A stretch of 32,100 nucleotides of DNA from CAJQPP01 sp041747075. GTDB taxonomy: Bacteria; Planctomycetota; Planctomycetia; Pirellulales; Pirellulaceae. A program made the translations under genes and the position numbers. Shown one piece after another: positions 7,709 to 16,321 of the stretch. The DNA is taken from positions 1 through 32,100 of the forward strand of contig JBGTFW010000021.1 in NCBI GenBank assembly GCA_041747075.1, written 5' to 3'. Under the pieces are notes generated by a model. That model did not search any database and was not told the origin of the DNA. It was given only the letters and a program-made list of their open reading frames with translations. How positions within the stretch are numbered: position 1 is the stretch's first letter; every line of letters begins with the position of its first letter.

Positions 7709-8974
7709 TTACTCGATGTCGCGCGATGCGACGCTCGGATGCAGCATCTCGCCGAGCAGTTGCCGCAGGTGCGCGGCCGGAATGGCATAGGTCGCGACGC
7801 GACCTCCCCGCGCGATGTTCATTCCAATCACTTCGCCGTCGAGATTCGTCACCGGGCCGCCGCACTGTTCGGGCACCAGCGGCGTGTCGTGCTGAAAGAC
7901 AAGTGGCAGGTTGTCTCGCCGTTTCGACTGGATCGCGCCGAAGGTCTCCATTTGTCCGAATCGATCGGCGGTTGGCGTTCCCGCGTTGCGTCCCGACAGA
8001 ACCGCGAGGACTTCGCCCCGCTCGTCCTGACGCAGGTACTCCACGAGGATCGTGTCACCCGCATTGTTGCGACGAATTTCATTCACCAGCGCCTGGACGT
8101 CGGAAATCGGGTGACCGTTAATGGCGGTGACAACGTCGTCAAGTTGCAAGCCGGCCCTTTCGGCAGCGCTGTTTGCGGTGATTTCCACGATGCGGACGCC
8201 TTGTTCGTCCTTGACTGGCTTGACTCCCAGCCATGCCTGGTTTTCGCCAATCAGCGAGCGTGGCGCATTGGAGTAGACGCCCAGCGCCAGCGGTCGCTCC
8301 TTGCCGCTGGTCGTCACGATAAAGGCACCGACGTCAGGTTGCTCGTCTGCCCACGGTGCCGGTGGAACGACGCCCGCCGGAATTTTCAGTACGGCGACGT
8401 CGTTGCGCTCGTTCTTGCCAATGATTTTCGCTTCGTACTTGCCGCCGTTTGCAACGATGCAAAAAAGCTGGTCGAATTCCACAACCTCGCTCAGCTTCGT
8501 GAGTACGTGTCCTTCCCCGGTGGCAATGATTCCCAGCGCCACTTGCGTTTTTCCATTGGTGATCTGCACCGTTCCGGCATTGGCTCGTCGGGTCACCGGG
8601 ACCAGGCTGTCCAGCAGTTCAGTACTTTGCCGCTCGTGCGAGTCGGGGACACGGCTGCGGATCGGCTGGGTCTCGAACTGGAGGCGAATGAGTCCCTTGA
8701 TCACCGACGTGTCGATTCCGTCCCAGCCTTCGAAAGGATTGGCGGGATGGTCGCGAAACCGCTTGAACTCGTCGACCGACAATTCCAGATAGTCGCGATT
8801 GTTTTCCATCGCCTCGCGGACTTTTTTCTGTAGCTGCGCGTCGAGTCGCGGCAACATCTCGGTGAAGAGGCTGCGCATCTCCTCGGAAAGCTGCTGGGCG
8901 CGGGCCGTCGGTGACGTCGTTACCGCGAACGGAATCAGAAATGCCGCCAGCGCGATTATGCGAATCATATTCAT
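7709..8974 (-). CDS. Secreted S1C-like PDZ protein, protease domain split and probably inactive
   Basis: A 421-residue protein with a signal peptide (about 1-27, ending ARAQ). A trypsin-like half domain at about 134-235 keeps the Asp context NDVAVLKI (191-198), but the usual His site reads VLTKLSEV (157-164) with no His. A PDZ domain follows (about 245-325). The barrel then appears to resume, with QHDTPLVPEQCGGPV (361-375) where GNSGGP is normal, so the nucleophile position is Cys. I infer a PDZ inserted between the two halves and a non-canonical or lost catalytic site. It follows the intact protease gene by 29 nt and is probably co-transcribed with it. It may bind or chaperone envelope proteins. 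Similar proteins are familiar to me from planctomycetes. Confidence 0.85.
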   Translation of the reverse strand: MNMIRIIALAAFLIPFAVTTSPTARAQQLSEEMRSLFTEMLPRLDAQLQKKVREAMENNRDYLELSVDEFKRFRDHPANPFEGWDGIDTSVIKGLIRLQFETQPIRSRVPDSHERQSTELLDSLVPVTRRANAGTVQITNGKTQVALGIIATGEGHVLTKLSEVVEFDQLFCIVANGGKYEAKIIGKNERNDVAVLKIPAGVVPPAPWADEQPDVGAFIVTTSGKERPLALGVYSNAPRSLIGENQAWLGVKPVKDEQGVRIVEITANSAAERAGLQLDDVVTAINGHPISDVQALVNEIRRNNAGDTILVEYLRQDERGEVLAVLSGRNAGTPTADRFGQMETFGAIQSKRRDNLPLVFQHDTPLVPEQCGGPVTNLDGEVIGMNIARGGRVATYAIPAAHLRQLLGEMLHPSVASRDIE

Positions 8975-9003
8975 GACGATTCCCTCAACGAACTCTCCTT
9001 GAT

Positions 9004-9984
9004 CTAACGACTGTCTCCCAGCGTGACTTCGATTGACAATTCCCTGCCCTCGCGCCGGATCACAATTTGAACGTGATCGCCGGGTGTTTGTTCGCTGATC
9101 AGATCAATCAGGTGTTGCGAATCGTTAACAGGAGTCTTTCGGAACATCAACACGACGTCGCCGACGCGGAGACCCGCCGCCTCGGCGGCGCGACCCGGAT
9201 GCACGAGCACAATTTCCGCGCGCGACGACTTGCGGTCGAGGCGAATTCCCATCGACGCGCGCGACTCCTGTTTTTGCTTGTGAGCCAGTTCGGGCAAGAC
9301 GCCCCATTTCTCACCCTTCACCAGGCGGTCCCAGTACTTTTGATAAATGGCGATTGAAACGTGGCGATTCTCCGCGACCGAACTGCCAATCGAACTGTGA
9401 ATCCCGATGACACGACCGCGCAAATCAAAGAGCGGTCCTCCGGAATCTCCCCCGATCAAGGCGCAATCCGTGACGAGCTGGTCGGTTTCGAATTTGACAA
9501 TGCGGCCAGCACGGACCGGAGGCCTTCGTCCCAGTTCGTAACCGCCGGAATGTCCAAGACAAACGCACCAGTCGCCGGGCTTCAGGTCGTCCATGTTGCC
9601 TGGCTCGGCATGGCGCCACGGGCCTTTTTCGACAAGCCGCAACATTCCGGCGTCGTGATTGAGATTCCTCCCGAGCGGCTCGGCCTTGACTTCGCGACCA
9701 TCGGGAAAGATCACACGAAAGTCATTGCCACCGGTGATCATGACGTGCCCGGCGGTCAGAACCAGACCATCCTCACTCACAATGACGCCGCTGCCGTACC
9801 CGATTCCGTCCGTGACCGCGACGACCACTTCGAGGTTTTGCCGAACAACCTCCTGGACCTGTTTCTCGATCTCGCGTAACTGTTCGAGATTGGTATCGGT
9901 TCCCGCAACGGGATTGCAGCAGGCCGCCACGATGAGGAAGGCGGCGAACGTTCGAACGACTAATCGGTTGAACAAGGCATCCAT
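9004..9984 (-). CDS. Trypsin-like S1C serine protease with one PDZ domain
   Basis: A 326-residue secreted protease. The catalytic triad is complete: His80 in LTAGHV, Asp111 in NHDAGML, Ser181 in GGDSGGPL. One PDZ domain covers about 242-322. The N-terminus is a signal peptide with a possible lipobox (VAAC, Cys22), so it may be a lipoprotein. The ATG at 9984 was chosen because GGGAGG precedes it by 7 nt; a longer frame to 10041 adds 19 residues ahead of the signal sequence and is unlikely. It is the first gene of a two-gene minus-strand unit with the degenerate paralogue. The likely role is degradation of misfolded envelope proteins. Confidence 0.88.
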   Translation of the reverse strand: MDALFNRLVVRTFAAFLIVAACCNPVAGTDTNLEQLREIEKQVQEVVRQNLEVVVAVTDGIGYGSGVIVSEDGLVLTAGHVMITGGNDFRVIFPDGREVKAEPLGRNLNHDAGMLRLVEKGPWRHAEPGNMDDLKPGDWCVCLGHSGGYELGRRPPVRAGRIVKFETDQLVTDCALIGGDSGGPLFDLRGRVIGIHSSIGSSVAENRHVSIAIYQKYWDRLVKGEKWGVLPELAHKQKQESRASMGIRLDRKSSRAEIVLVHPGRAAEAAGLRVGDVVLMFRKTPVNDSQHLIDLISEQTPGDHVQIVIRREGRELSIEVTLGDSR

Positions 9985-10287
9985 GCCGTTCCTCCCTCTG
10001 CAATCCGGTATGGGTCCCGCTTCATCGTGAAGTCCAATCACGCGGAAGGGTCCAGCGGTTTCATCGTCGAATTCGGGGTTGGGGAACAGATCGAATTGCC
10101 AGGAAGCCGCTATGATGAAGCTGCTAGCAGTTGATGCTTGCGCCTGTTTCGATTTCGATTAATTGTCGCAAGTCCATGCTCCACAATGGTTTTTGGAATT
10201 GGCCCGCGCCCCGTACGAGAAAATCGTACCCAACAAGGAATTCTTGGTCGCCCCCGGCGTTTGGTGAAATTCGATGCCGAAAGACTC

Positions 10288-10716
10288 ATGCTGATCAAGA
10301 CACTTGCCGTCATCTGGACCTCCCCGAACACGCTGCTTGGACTGTTTTGCGGCTTGGCCGGTTTGTGCAGCGGCGGGGGCGGTCAATGGCGTGACGGGTG
10401 CCTCGAATTCCACGGCGGATTGATTAACTGGTTTTTGCGCCGCGTCCCTCCAGGGGGTAGTTCATCCGCGATGACGCTGGGACACGTCATACTTGGACTG
10501 GACCCGCGAGTCCTCGACCTTGTCCGCGAACATGAACACGCGCATGTTCGCCAGTACGAACGTTGGGGCATTGTTTTCGTGCCCGCGTATCTTGGCTGTT
10601 CGTTGTGGCTGTGGATTCGCCATCGCAATCCTTACCTGGACAATCCTTTTGAAGTCGAGGCGTACACGATTAGCGACCCGCGCCGCGGCCGGTACAAGCG
10701 TCGTGAAGACAACTAG
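10288..10716 (+). CDS. Small membrane-associated protein with HExxH motif, function unknown
   Basis: A 142-residue protein from the ATG at 10288; a frame beginning at 10138 adds 50 unlikely residues. A hydrophobic segment lies near the N-terminus (TLLGLFCGLAGLC) and a second near 100-115 (VFVPAYLGCSLWLWI). Between them, REHEHAHVRQYERWG contains HExxH, and NPFEVEAY downstream supplies a possible third, glutamate, ligand. This arrangement resembles gluzincin-type zinc sites, so a metalloprotease-like fold is possible but not established. The Shine-Dalgarno is weak. It starts about 300 nt from the divergent protease gene at 9984 and may share its regulatory region. Confidence 0.7.
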   Translation: MLIKTLAVIWTSPNTLLGLFCGLAGLCSGGGGQWRDGCLEFHGGLINWFLRRVPPGGSSSAMTLGHVILGLDPRVLDLVREHEHAHVRQYERWGIVFVPAYLGCSLWLWIRHRNPYLDNPFEVEAYTISDPRRGRYKRREDN

Positions 10717-10888
10717 CGAATTTATCCTTCCGAGCGTGGCAATATACGTGGCGGAGGAAAGCAGCGCAATCTGGTGAGCCAGGCGCGACTTTTCCGGCAA
10801 TGCCGTCAATACTCATTGTTCCGTCATTGCGGGTCGATCTCCTGATGCAAAGTGTCCCATTGCGCCTTCGTCACCCAGGGGGGGTCCC

Positions 10889-11872
10889 GTGAAAACGCAC
10901 GTCGTCGTCAGCTCGGCAATTTATCTGCTGCTTTGCTGCAACGTTCTCCACGCGCAATGGCCCCAGCAAACGCACGGTGTTCGACCCGGGTGGGAAGTCG
11001 AGTTTGGCACTCGCATTCTCGACCGACCCGGGACGGAAAACACCATTCCACTAGTTACCGACTCCGTTACCCTCGCGACATTGTTTGACGCCGAGGAAGC
11101 CTCGGACCTCGACGTTTCAGCCGGTGCCGATTTTCGATTTCAGCGGATGACATGCTACGACCTGAGTTGGGAAGTACGCGGGTATTTCCAGAAATGGGAC
11201 GTCACCGAATCGCGGGCCGGAAATCTTGTGGCAACGGCGTTCACTCCGCCGGGACTGCCAGCGGGGACGCAACTGACGGCATTCGATTACGACTATGATT
11301 CCGAGCTGATCAGTATCGAACTGAATCTCAAGAGAGCCGTTCGCCCGGGCCTGACGCTCATGGTCGGTCCCCGATTTATGAACCTCGACGAGATAATCTC
11401 GATTGATTCGAATTTTTTTAATCCGCTCGTTGGGGACTTTTTGCAAATCGAAACACGGACGGAAACAAAAAACCCGCTGACGGGCCTCGGGATCGGTGCC
11501 GAGTTCCGCAAACCCCTCTCGCGTGACCTGTTTTTCATTGGTTTGATCAAGGGAGGCATCTTTCACAACGTTGCCTCGTCGCGGATTACGGCTTTCAACA
11601 CGTTGTTCGGCCAGCCGGACATCACAACGATTCTGATCGATGACCGGGACAATCGCAGCGCGGGCGTAGGGGAAATCAGCGCTCGCATTCATTACGACCT
11701 CGTGCCTGGATCGGTGTCGGTGTACGCCGGTTACGAGGCGATGTGGCTGGACGGCGTCGCGGTGGCACCGGCCCAGCTCCTCACGACGGCAACCGGCTCC
11801 GCTCCGTTTATCAACACGGCAAACACGATCTTTGCCAATGGATTGAGCGTGGGCGGGATGGTCCGCTTCTAG
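10889..11872 (+). CDS. Putative outer-membrane beta-barrel protein
   Basis: A 327-residue protein starting with GTG at 10889 behind an AGGGGGGG run. It has a signal peptide (about 1-22, ending LHAQ). The rest alternates short amphipathic strands and ends in ...GGMVRF; a terminal Phe is the usual BAM recognition signal. Segments such as LMVGPRFMNLDE and SVYAGYEAMWLDGVAVAP resemble the planctomycete barrels usually called BBP7 family. It would lie in the outer membrane. The substrate is unknown. It stands alone between the HExxH gene and the HtrA-like gene. Confidence 0.72.
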   Translation: MKTHVVVSSAIYLLLCCNVLHAQWPQQTHGVRPGWEVEFGTRILDRPGTENTIPLVTDSVTLATLFDAEEASDLDVSAGADFRFQRMTCYDLSWEVRGYFQKWDVTESRAGNLVATAFTPPGLPAGTQLTAFDYDYDSELISIELNLKRAVRPGLTLMVGPRFMNLDEIISIDSNFFNPLVGDFLQIETRTETKNPLTGLGIGAEFRKPLSRDLFFIGLIKGGIFHNVASSRITAFNTLFGQPDITTILIDDRDNRSAGVGEISARIHYDLVPGSVSVYAGYEAMWLDGVAVAPAQLLTTATGSAPFINTANTIFANGLSVGGMVRF

Positions 11873-12039
11873 TCTGGGCCGTCGTTCGGCAAGCTGGTCA
11901 AGCTTTACCGGTTGCGTTTCGCCGGTTCACACGATCCGGGGTATTAACCCGATCTTGTCACTTGTACGAGCGAGCCGCGACCCGCTGGCTTGTACTGAAT
12001 CGACAACTCGCCCTGGAACACCGCTGTCGAGCAACACGC

Positions 12040-13425
12040 ATGATGCATTCACCCCGCCGCTCGAATCATCCGACGGGTTTTCCGGCCTCGATTGTGCTGG
12101 CGGCGTACCTCTCGCTCCTTTCCGCGATACCGGCGGTTGCGCAGTCCGGTAGCGAACCCTCGACGAGCCATCGCCGAACACCGTTGGTCGACGCCGTCGC
12201 GCTCGTCCGTCCCTCGGTCGTCAATCTGCGGGGCAAAAAGACGCTTTCCGCCGAAACGGATTCAACCGGTGCCCGGACGCACGCCGTTCGCCAGGTCAAC
12301 GGCATGGGCACCGGAGTCATTATTGACCCGAGTGGCTACATCCTCACGAACTTTCACGTGGTCGAGGATGTCAAGCATATCGAAGTGACCCTCGCCGACG
12401 GTTCGACGACGAGCGGCACGTTGATCATGCACGACGGCGTTACGGACCTGGCCCTGATTAAAATCCGGGTGCCCCGTCCGTTGCCCGTCATACCGCTCGG
12501 TTCCTCCACCGACGTCATGCTCGCTGAAACCGTGGCCGCGCTGGGCAACGCCTACGGGTACGAGGACACAGTGACGCGCGGCATCATTAGCGAACTGGGT
12601 CGAACCGTTCAGGTCAGCGACGACCAGATTTATCACAACCTGTTACAGACCGACGCACCGATCAATCCGGGCAACAGCGGCGGACCGCTGGTAAATCTCG
12701 ATGGTGAAATGATCGGCATCAACGTCGCCGTCCGCGTGGGTGCCCAGGGAATTGCGTTTGCGATTCCGGTGAACGACGCAATGGACGTGGCGGCGGATTT
12801 CCTCAGCGAAATCACAGGCGAAAGAGTCCACCACGGCATGGTCCTGAAAACCGTTTACACGGACCATCAGCCCGCGGCGGTCGTGGAATCGGTCGCGCGA
12901 TCAAGCGCGGCCGAAACGGCGGGTTTGACCGCGGGCGACGTCATCACCGAAGCCGCAGGCAAACGATGCCGACGCGCAGTGGACGTGCATTGCGGACTGC
13001 TGGACAAGAAGCCGGGCGACGAAATCGCGTTGACAATCGAACGAAATGGTCAGCCGCAAGTTATTAACATTGCACTTGCCCGGCCGGGCCAGTCAGGCAG
13101 CGCGACCGTCTGGCGTCAGTTGGGTCTCAAGGTCGTGCCAGTTTCCGGCGGTCAGTTGCGCGATGTCCATCCGAACTATAACAGCGGACTGCGAGTCGAG
13201 GAAGTGCGTCGAGGCGGTCCGGCCGCCAAACAGGGGATTCGCGCCGGTGATATACTTGTCGCAATGCATGGCTGGAGAACCGAATCGATCGAAAACCTGC
13301 TATACGTTCTTGCGCTGGACGACGTGACCAGTGGCCAGGAAATCGTCTTTTACATCATTCGCGGCAGCGAGCCGTTTTTTGGCAACCTCCGCGTTGCCGA
13401 CGCCGGGAACGACGCGAACCATTAA
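12040..13425 (+). CDS. HtrA/Deg-type serine protease with two PDZ domains
   Basis: A 461-residue periplasmic protease. The signal peptide ends at AVAQ (about 32-35). The catalytic residues are His106 (NFHVV), Asp136 (TDLALI) and Ser213 (GNSGGPL). PDZ1 is at about 265-346 and PDZ2 at about 360-442. Length and architecture match DegP/DegQ-type proteins that degrade or chaperone unfolded envelope proteins. The ATG at 12040 (directly followed by a second Met codon) begins a clean signal peptide; the frame open from 11743 overlaps the barrel gene and is rejected. It is the first of three close-packed genes with thiL (11-nt gap) and tsaE. Confidence 0.9.
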   Translation: MMHSPRRSNHPTGFPASIVLAAYLSLLSAIPAVAQSGSEPSTSHRRTPLVDAVALVRPSVVNLRGKKTLSAETDSTGARTHAVRQVNGMGTGVIIDPSGYILTNFHVVEDVKHIEVTLADGSTTSGTLIMHDGVTDLALIKIRVPRPLPVIPLGSSTDVMLAETVAALGNAYGYEDTVTRGIISELGRTVQVSDDQIYHNLLQTDAPINPGNSGGPLVNLDGEMIGINVAVRVGAQGIAFAIPVNDAMDVAADFLSEITGERVHHGMVLKTVYTDHQPAAVVESVARSSAAETAGLTAGDVITEAAGKRCRRAVDVHCGLLDKKPGDEIALTIERNGQPQVINIALARPGQSGSATVWRQLGLKVVPVSGGQLRDVHPNYNSGLRVEEVRRGGPAAKQGIRAGDILVAMHGWRTESIENLLYVLALDDVTSGQEIVFYIIRGSEPFFGNLRVADAGNDANH

Positions 13426-13436
13426 CGCGAACCGAC

Positions 13437-14366
13437 ATGGAACGGGAATTGATCCGGTGGCTTGCGAGTGAGTTCAATCCGCCCCGGTACGCATTGCTTG
13501 GAATTGGCGACGACGGTGCCATTCTGCCAGGCAGGGGCGGCGACCTGGTCGTGACGTGCGACGCCATTTGCGACAACGTCCATTTTCGACAAGATGAGCA
13601 CTCCCCGGAACGAATCGGCCGCAAGGCGCTTGCGGTCAACTTGTCCGACCTCGCGGCGATGGGGGCACGACCTCGCTGCGCCACGGTTTCACTGGTCATT
13701 CCACGCCGAACGTCGCTCGAATACGTCAAGCGCCTGTACGCGGGGATCAAGCCGCTTGCCAATCGTTTTCAGTTGGATATTTGCGGTGGCGACACGACGG
13801 TTTGGGAGGGTCCCTTGATCCTTTCCGTGTCGGCCGTCGGAGAAGCACCGCCGGGCGGCTGCTGGCGGATCGACGGAGCGCAGCCGGGCGACCGGATTCT
13901 CGTCACGGGCCAGTTTGGCGGAAGTATCCTCGGTCGCCACCTCGACTTTGAACCGCGATGCACGGTCGCCGATTTGTGGGGGGACTCCGGACTCGTTCAC
14001 GCTTGCACGGACGCGACGGATTCGCTGGGTCTTGACCTTGCGAAGATCGCCGAGGCAAGCGGTGTCGGATTTGAGATTGTTGCCGAGTCGATTCCGGTTG
14101 CGGAAGCCGCGCACCAGTTCGCGAAAGCCCGCGGGAAGGAGTCGCCACTGTCCCACGCGCTTCAGGATGGCGAGGATTTCGAGTTGGTAATCGCGGCCAG
14201 CCCCGACGACGCGTCTCGCTTGTTGCGTGACACTCCGCCCGAAATCCCGCTGACCGACATCGGCGAGTTCACGGCCGCGCGCGAGTTGTGGTTGGTCGAA
14301 GATGGCGTTCGACACCGGTTTATTCCCGTTGGATTCGAGCACCAGACGTCGCCGTCCGTGCCGTAA
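13437..14366 (+). CDS. thiL: Thiamine-monophosphate kinase
   Basis: A 309-residue cytoplasmic kinase that phosphorylates thiamine monophosphate to thiamine diphosphate with ATP. The ThiL/PurM-type fold is recognisable from LGIGDDGAIL (21-30, metal-binding Asp pair), the VNLSDLAAMGA segment (67-77), CGGDTT and the glycine-rich VTGQFGGS. The late motif usually written D-x-S-D-G-L reads TDATDSLGLDL, with conservative changes. The ATG at 13437 comes 11 nt after the protease stop, without a strong Shine-Dalgarno, so translation may be coupled. tsaE follows after 13 nt. Confidence 0.92.
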   Translation: MERELIRWLASEFNPPRYALLGIGDDGAILPGRGGDLVVTCDAICDNVHFRQDEHSPERIGRKALAVNLSDLAAMGARPRCATVSLVIPRRTSLEYVKRLYAGIKPLANRFQLDICGGDTTVWEGPLILSVSAVGEAPPGGCWRIDGAQPGDRILVTGQFGGSILGRHLDFEPRCTVADLWGDSGLVHACTDATDSLGLDLAKIAEASGVGFEIVAESIPVAEAAHQFAKARGKESPLSHALQDGEDFELVIAASPDDASRLLRDTPPEIPLTDIGEFTAARELWLVEDGVRHRFIPVGFEHQTSPSVP

Positions 14367-14379
14367 CGGTTTTGTTGAA

Positions 14380-14898
14380 ATGACCCGCATCGACTCGTTT
14401 CAGTTTTCGTCCGCAAGTACTGAAGTCACCCGGTCGGTCGGCCGAGTGATTGCGCGTCACTTGACGACGCCCATGCTCATCGCGCTCGATGGAACGCTGG
14501 GTGCGGGAAAAACGTCGCTTGTTCAGGGAATCGCCGAGGGACTGGGAATTGATCGCCGCGCCGTGGTCAGCCCGACGTTCTCATTGATCCAGACGTACGC
14601 GGGCCGCCTGCCGTTGGTCCATATTGACGCGTACCGGATCGCCGATCGTGATGAATATCAGGAATTGGGCATCGATGAGTACCTGGAGGAAGACGCCGTC
14701 GTGGTGATTGAATGGGCGCGGCGGATTTCCGATTGTCTTCCCGACGAACGACTTTCGATCGAGATCACGGTGACAAGCGAGACGCACCGGTCGTTTGAAT
14801 TCGCGTGGGCCGCGGAGTCGCCCGTTTACAGTCACGTCTGTCTGGCGATCAGGGATGAGCTGGATCCAGGCCAAGGGCGACGGGCGACGGGAGTTTAA
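14380..14898 (+). CDS. tsaE: tRNA threonylcarbamoyladenosine biosynthesis ATPase TsaE
   Basis: A 172-residue P-loop ATPase that drives the TsaBDE complex making t6A37 in ANN-decoding tRNAs. Walker A is DGTLGAGKTS (37-46). The family motifs SPTFSLIQTY (64-73), HIDAYR (81-86) and the IEWARR segment (110-115) are all present. The start at 14380 is the Met at the beginning of the conserved region. It follows thiL by 13 nt. tsaD and tsaB are not in this window. rimI, a frequent neighbour of these genes in other bacteria, lies 5 kb downstream. Confidence 0.93.
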   Translation: MTRIDSFQFSSASTEVTRSVGRVIARHLTTPMLIALDGTLGAGKTSLVQGIAEGLGIDRRAVVSPTFSLIQTYAGRLPLVHIDAYRIADRDEYQELGIDEYLEEDAVVVIEWARRISDCLPDERLSIEITVTSETHRSFEFAWAAESPVYSHVCLAIRDELDPGQGRRATGV

Positions 14899-15039
14899 CC
14901 TTGACGATCACGCGCTTTGTGTCGAGTGGATCGTTTGGCCTGTACCGGTTATACCAGGAACGCCGATCTTGCCGTATTAAGCGCCTTGGTTGACTCACAG
15001 CCGGCGTCAGGGTAGTCGAAAGGAAGCGAAGGAAGATCC

Positions 15040-16311
15040 GTGAATAACACACATCGATTCGCAGGGATTGCTTTGCTGGCCCTTTCGGCCGCACTTGCCG
15101 GTGTCCACTGCGAGGGACAGGGAATCGCCTTGCGCGCCATCGGCACGGTCAACGAATCGATGGGTGGGGCCGGCACGGCTCTCCCACTGTCCGCGATTGG
15201 AGCGATTCACTGGAATCCCGCGTCGATCGCCGATTTCAAGTGCCATCAAGCGGACTTTGGAATCGGACTGATCTATCCCGACACGCGCGTCTCGTCGACC
15301 GTCGGCCCTTTTTCAGGAAGCAGCCGCAGCGAGTCGGGTGCTTCGCCCTTGCCCAATATGGCGCTGGTCATACGCGGCGCGGACCCGCGTTTTACGTTCG
15401 GCCTGGCCGCTATTGCGGTCGCCGGATACAAACTCAACTATGACGCAAGCTTGACCAACCCGATCCATTTCCCGCAGGGTTCGCTTGGGATCATTCCCAC
15501 GTTCGGCCGCGTCAACACCGAAGCGGAATTTTTCCAGATCGTGCCGACGATCGCCTATACCATTAACGACTGCTGGGCGATTGGTGCCGCACCGACGCTC
15601 ACCATCGCCAGTCTCGGAGTTGAGCCGCTTTTGACGGCGCCTCCCGGCGCGGCGGGATATTCGTTGGGGAGCGGCTCGCGCTACACGTTCGGCGGAGGTG
15701 GCCAGTTCGGCGTGTACTACAAGCCCGGAGAGCGTTTCAGCGCTGGCGTGTCCGTCAAGACGGAACAGTACTTCGAGGATTTCCGTTTCAAGGGGCAGGA
15801 CAACGCCACCGGCGCACCGGTCTCGGGCTCGATCGACCTGGAATATCCGTTGATCATTTCGCTGGGGACCGCATGGCGAATTTCGCCGCGAACGGTAATC
15901 GCCAACGATGTCCGCTGGTTTGATTACGCATCGGCGAGGGGATTTGGGACGGACGGTCTCAACCCGGATGGAACGCTGGCGGGACTGAGCTGGTCAAGTG
16001 TGATGGCGGTCGCGACAGGTATTTCCCACCAGTTGAACGACCGCGTGACCGTTCGAGGCGGGTACCAGTGGAACGAGAATCCGATTTCCAGCGAAACCGT
16101 TTTCTTCAACACCGCCGCACCGTTGAACGTCAAGCACAGTGCCGCGCTCGGCGCATCGGTCCGCGTTCACCCCAATATGACTCTCTCGGGAACGTACTTT
16201 CACGCCTTTGACCAGGCGACGTCGGGTCCGTATGCCGGGATTCCGGGAACCGACGTCACGATCCGCACCGCCGCGTATGTTCTGAGCGGCGGCGTCACGA
16301 TCGATTTCTAG
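15040..16311 (+). CDS. OmpP1/FadL/TodX family outer-membrane transporter
   Basis: A 423-residue barrel protein starting with GTG at 15040, with AAGGAA a few nt upstream. The signal peptide ends near CEGQG. The following segment, ALRAIGTVNESMGGAGTA then IGAIHWNPASIADF, is the hatch-region signature of FadL-type channels for hydrophobic compounds. The remainder alternates beta strands and ends ...SGGVTIDF with a terminal Phe. It would sit in the outer membrane and import a hydrophobic substrate that cannot be named from sequence. The 141-nt leader upstream has no other gene. It converges on the haloperoxidase-like gene with a 10-nt gap. Confidence 0.88.
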   Translation: MNNTHRFAGIALLALSAALAGVHCEGQGIALRAIGTVNESMGGAGTALPLSAIGAIHWNPASIADFKCHQADFGIGLIYPDTRVSSTVGPFSGSSRSESGASPLPNMALVIRGADPRFTFGLAAIAVAGYKLNYDASLTNPIHFPQGSLGIIPTFGRVNTEAEFFQIVPTIAYTINDCWAIGAAPTLTIASLGVEPLLTAPPGAAGYSLGSGSRYTFGGGGQFGVYYKPGERFSAGVSVKTEQYFEDFRFKGQDNATGAPVSGSIDLEYPLIISLGTAWRISPRTVIANDVRWFDYASARGFGTDGLNPDGTLAGLSWSSVMAVATGISHQLNDRVTVRGGYQWNENPISSETVFFNTAAPLNVKHSAALGASVRVHPNMTLSGTYFHAFDQATSGPYAGIPGTDVTIRTAAYVLSGGVTIDF

Positions 16312-16321
16312 TCCATCCGAA

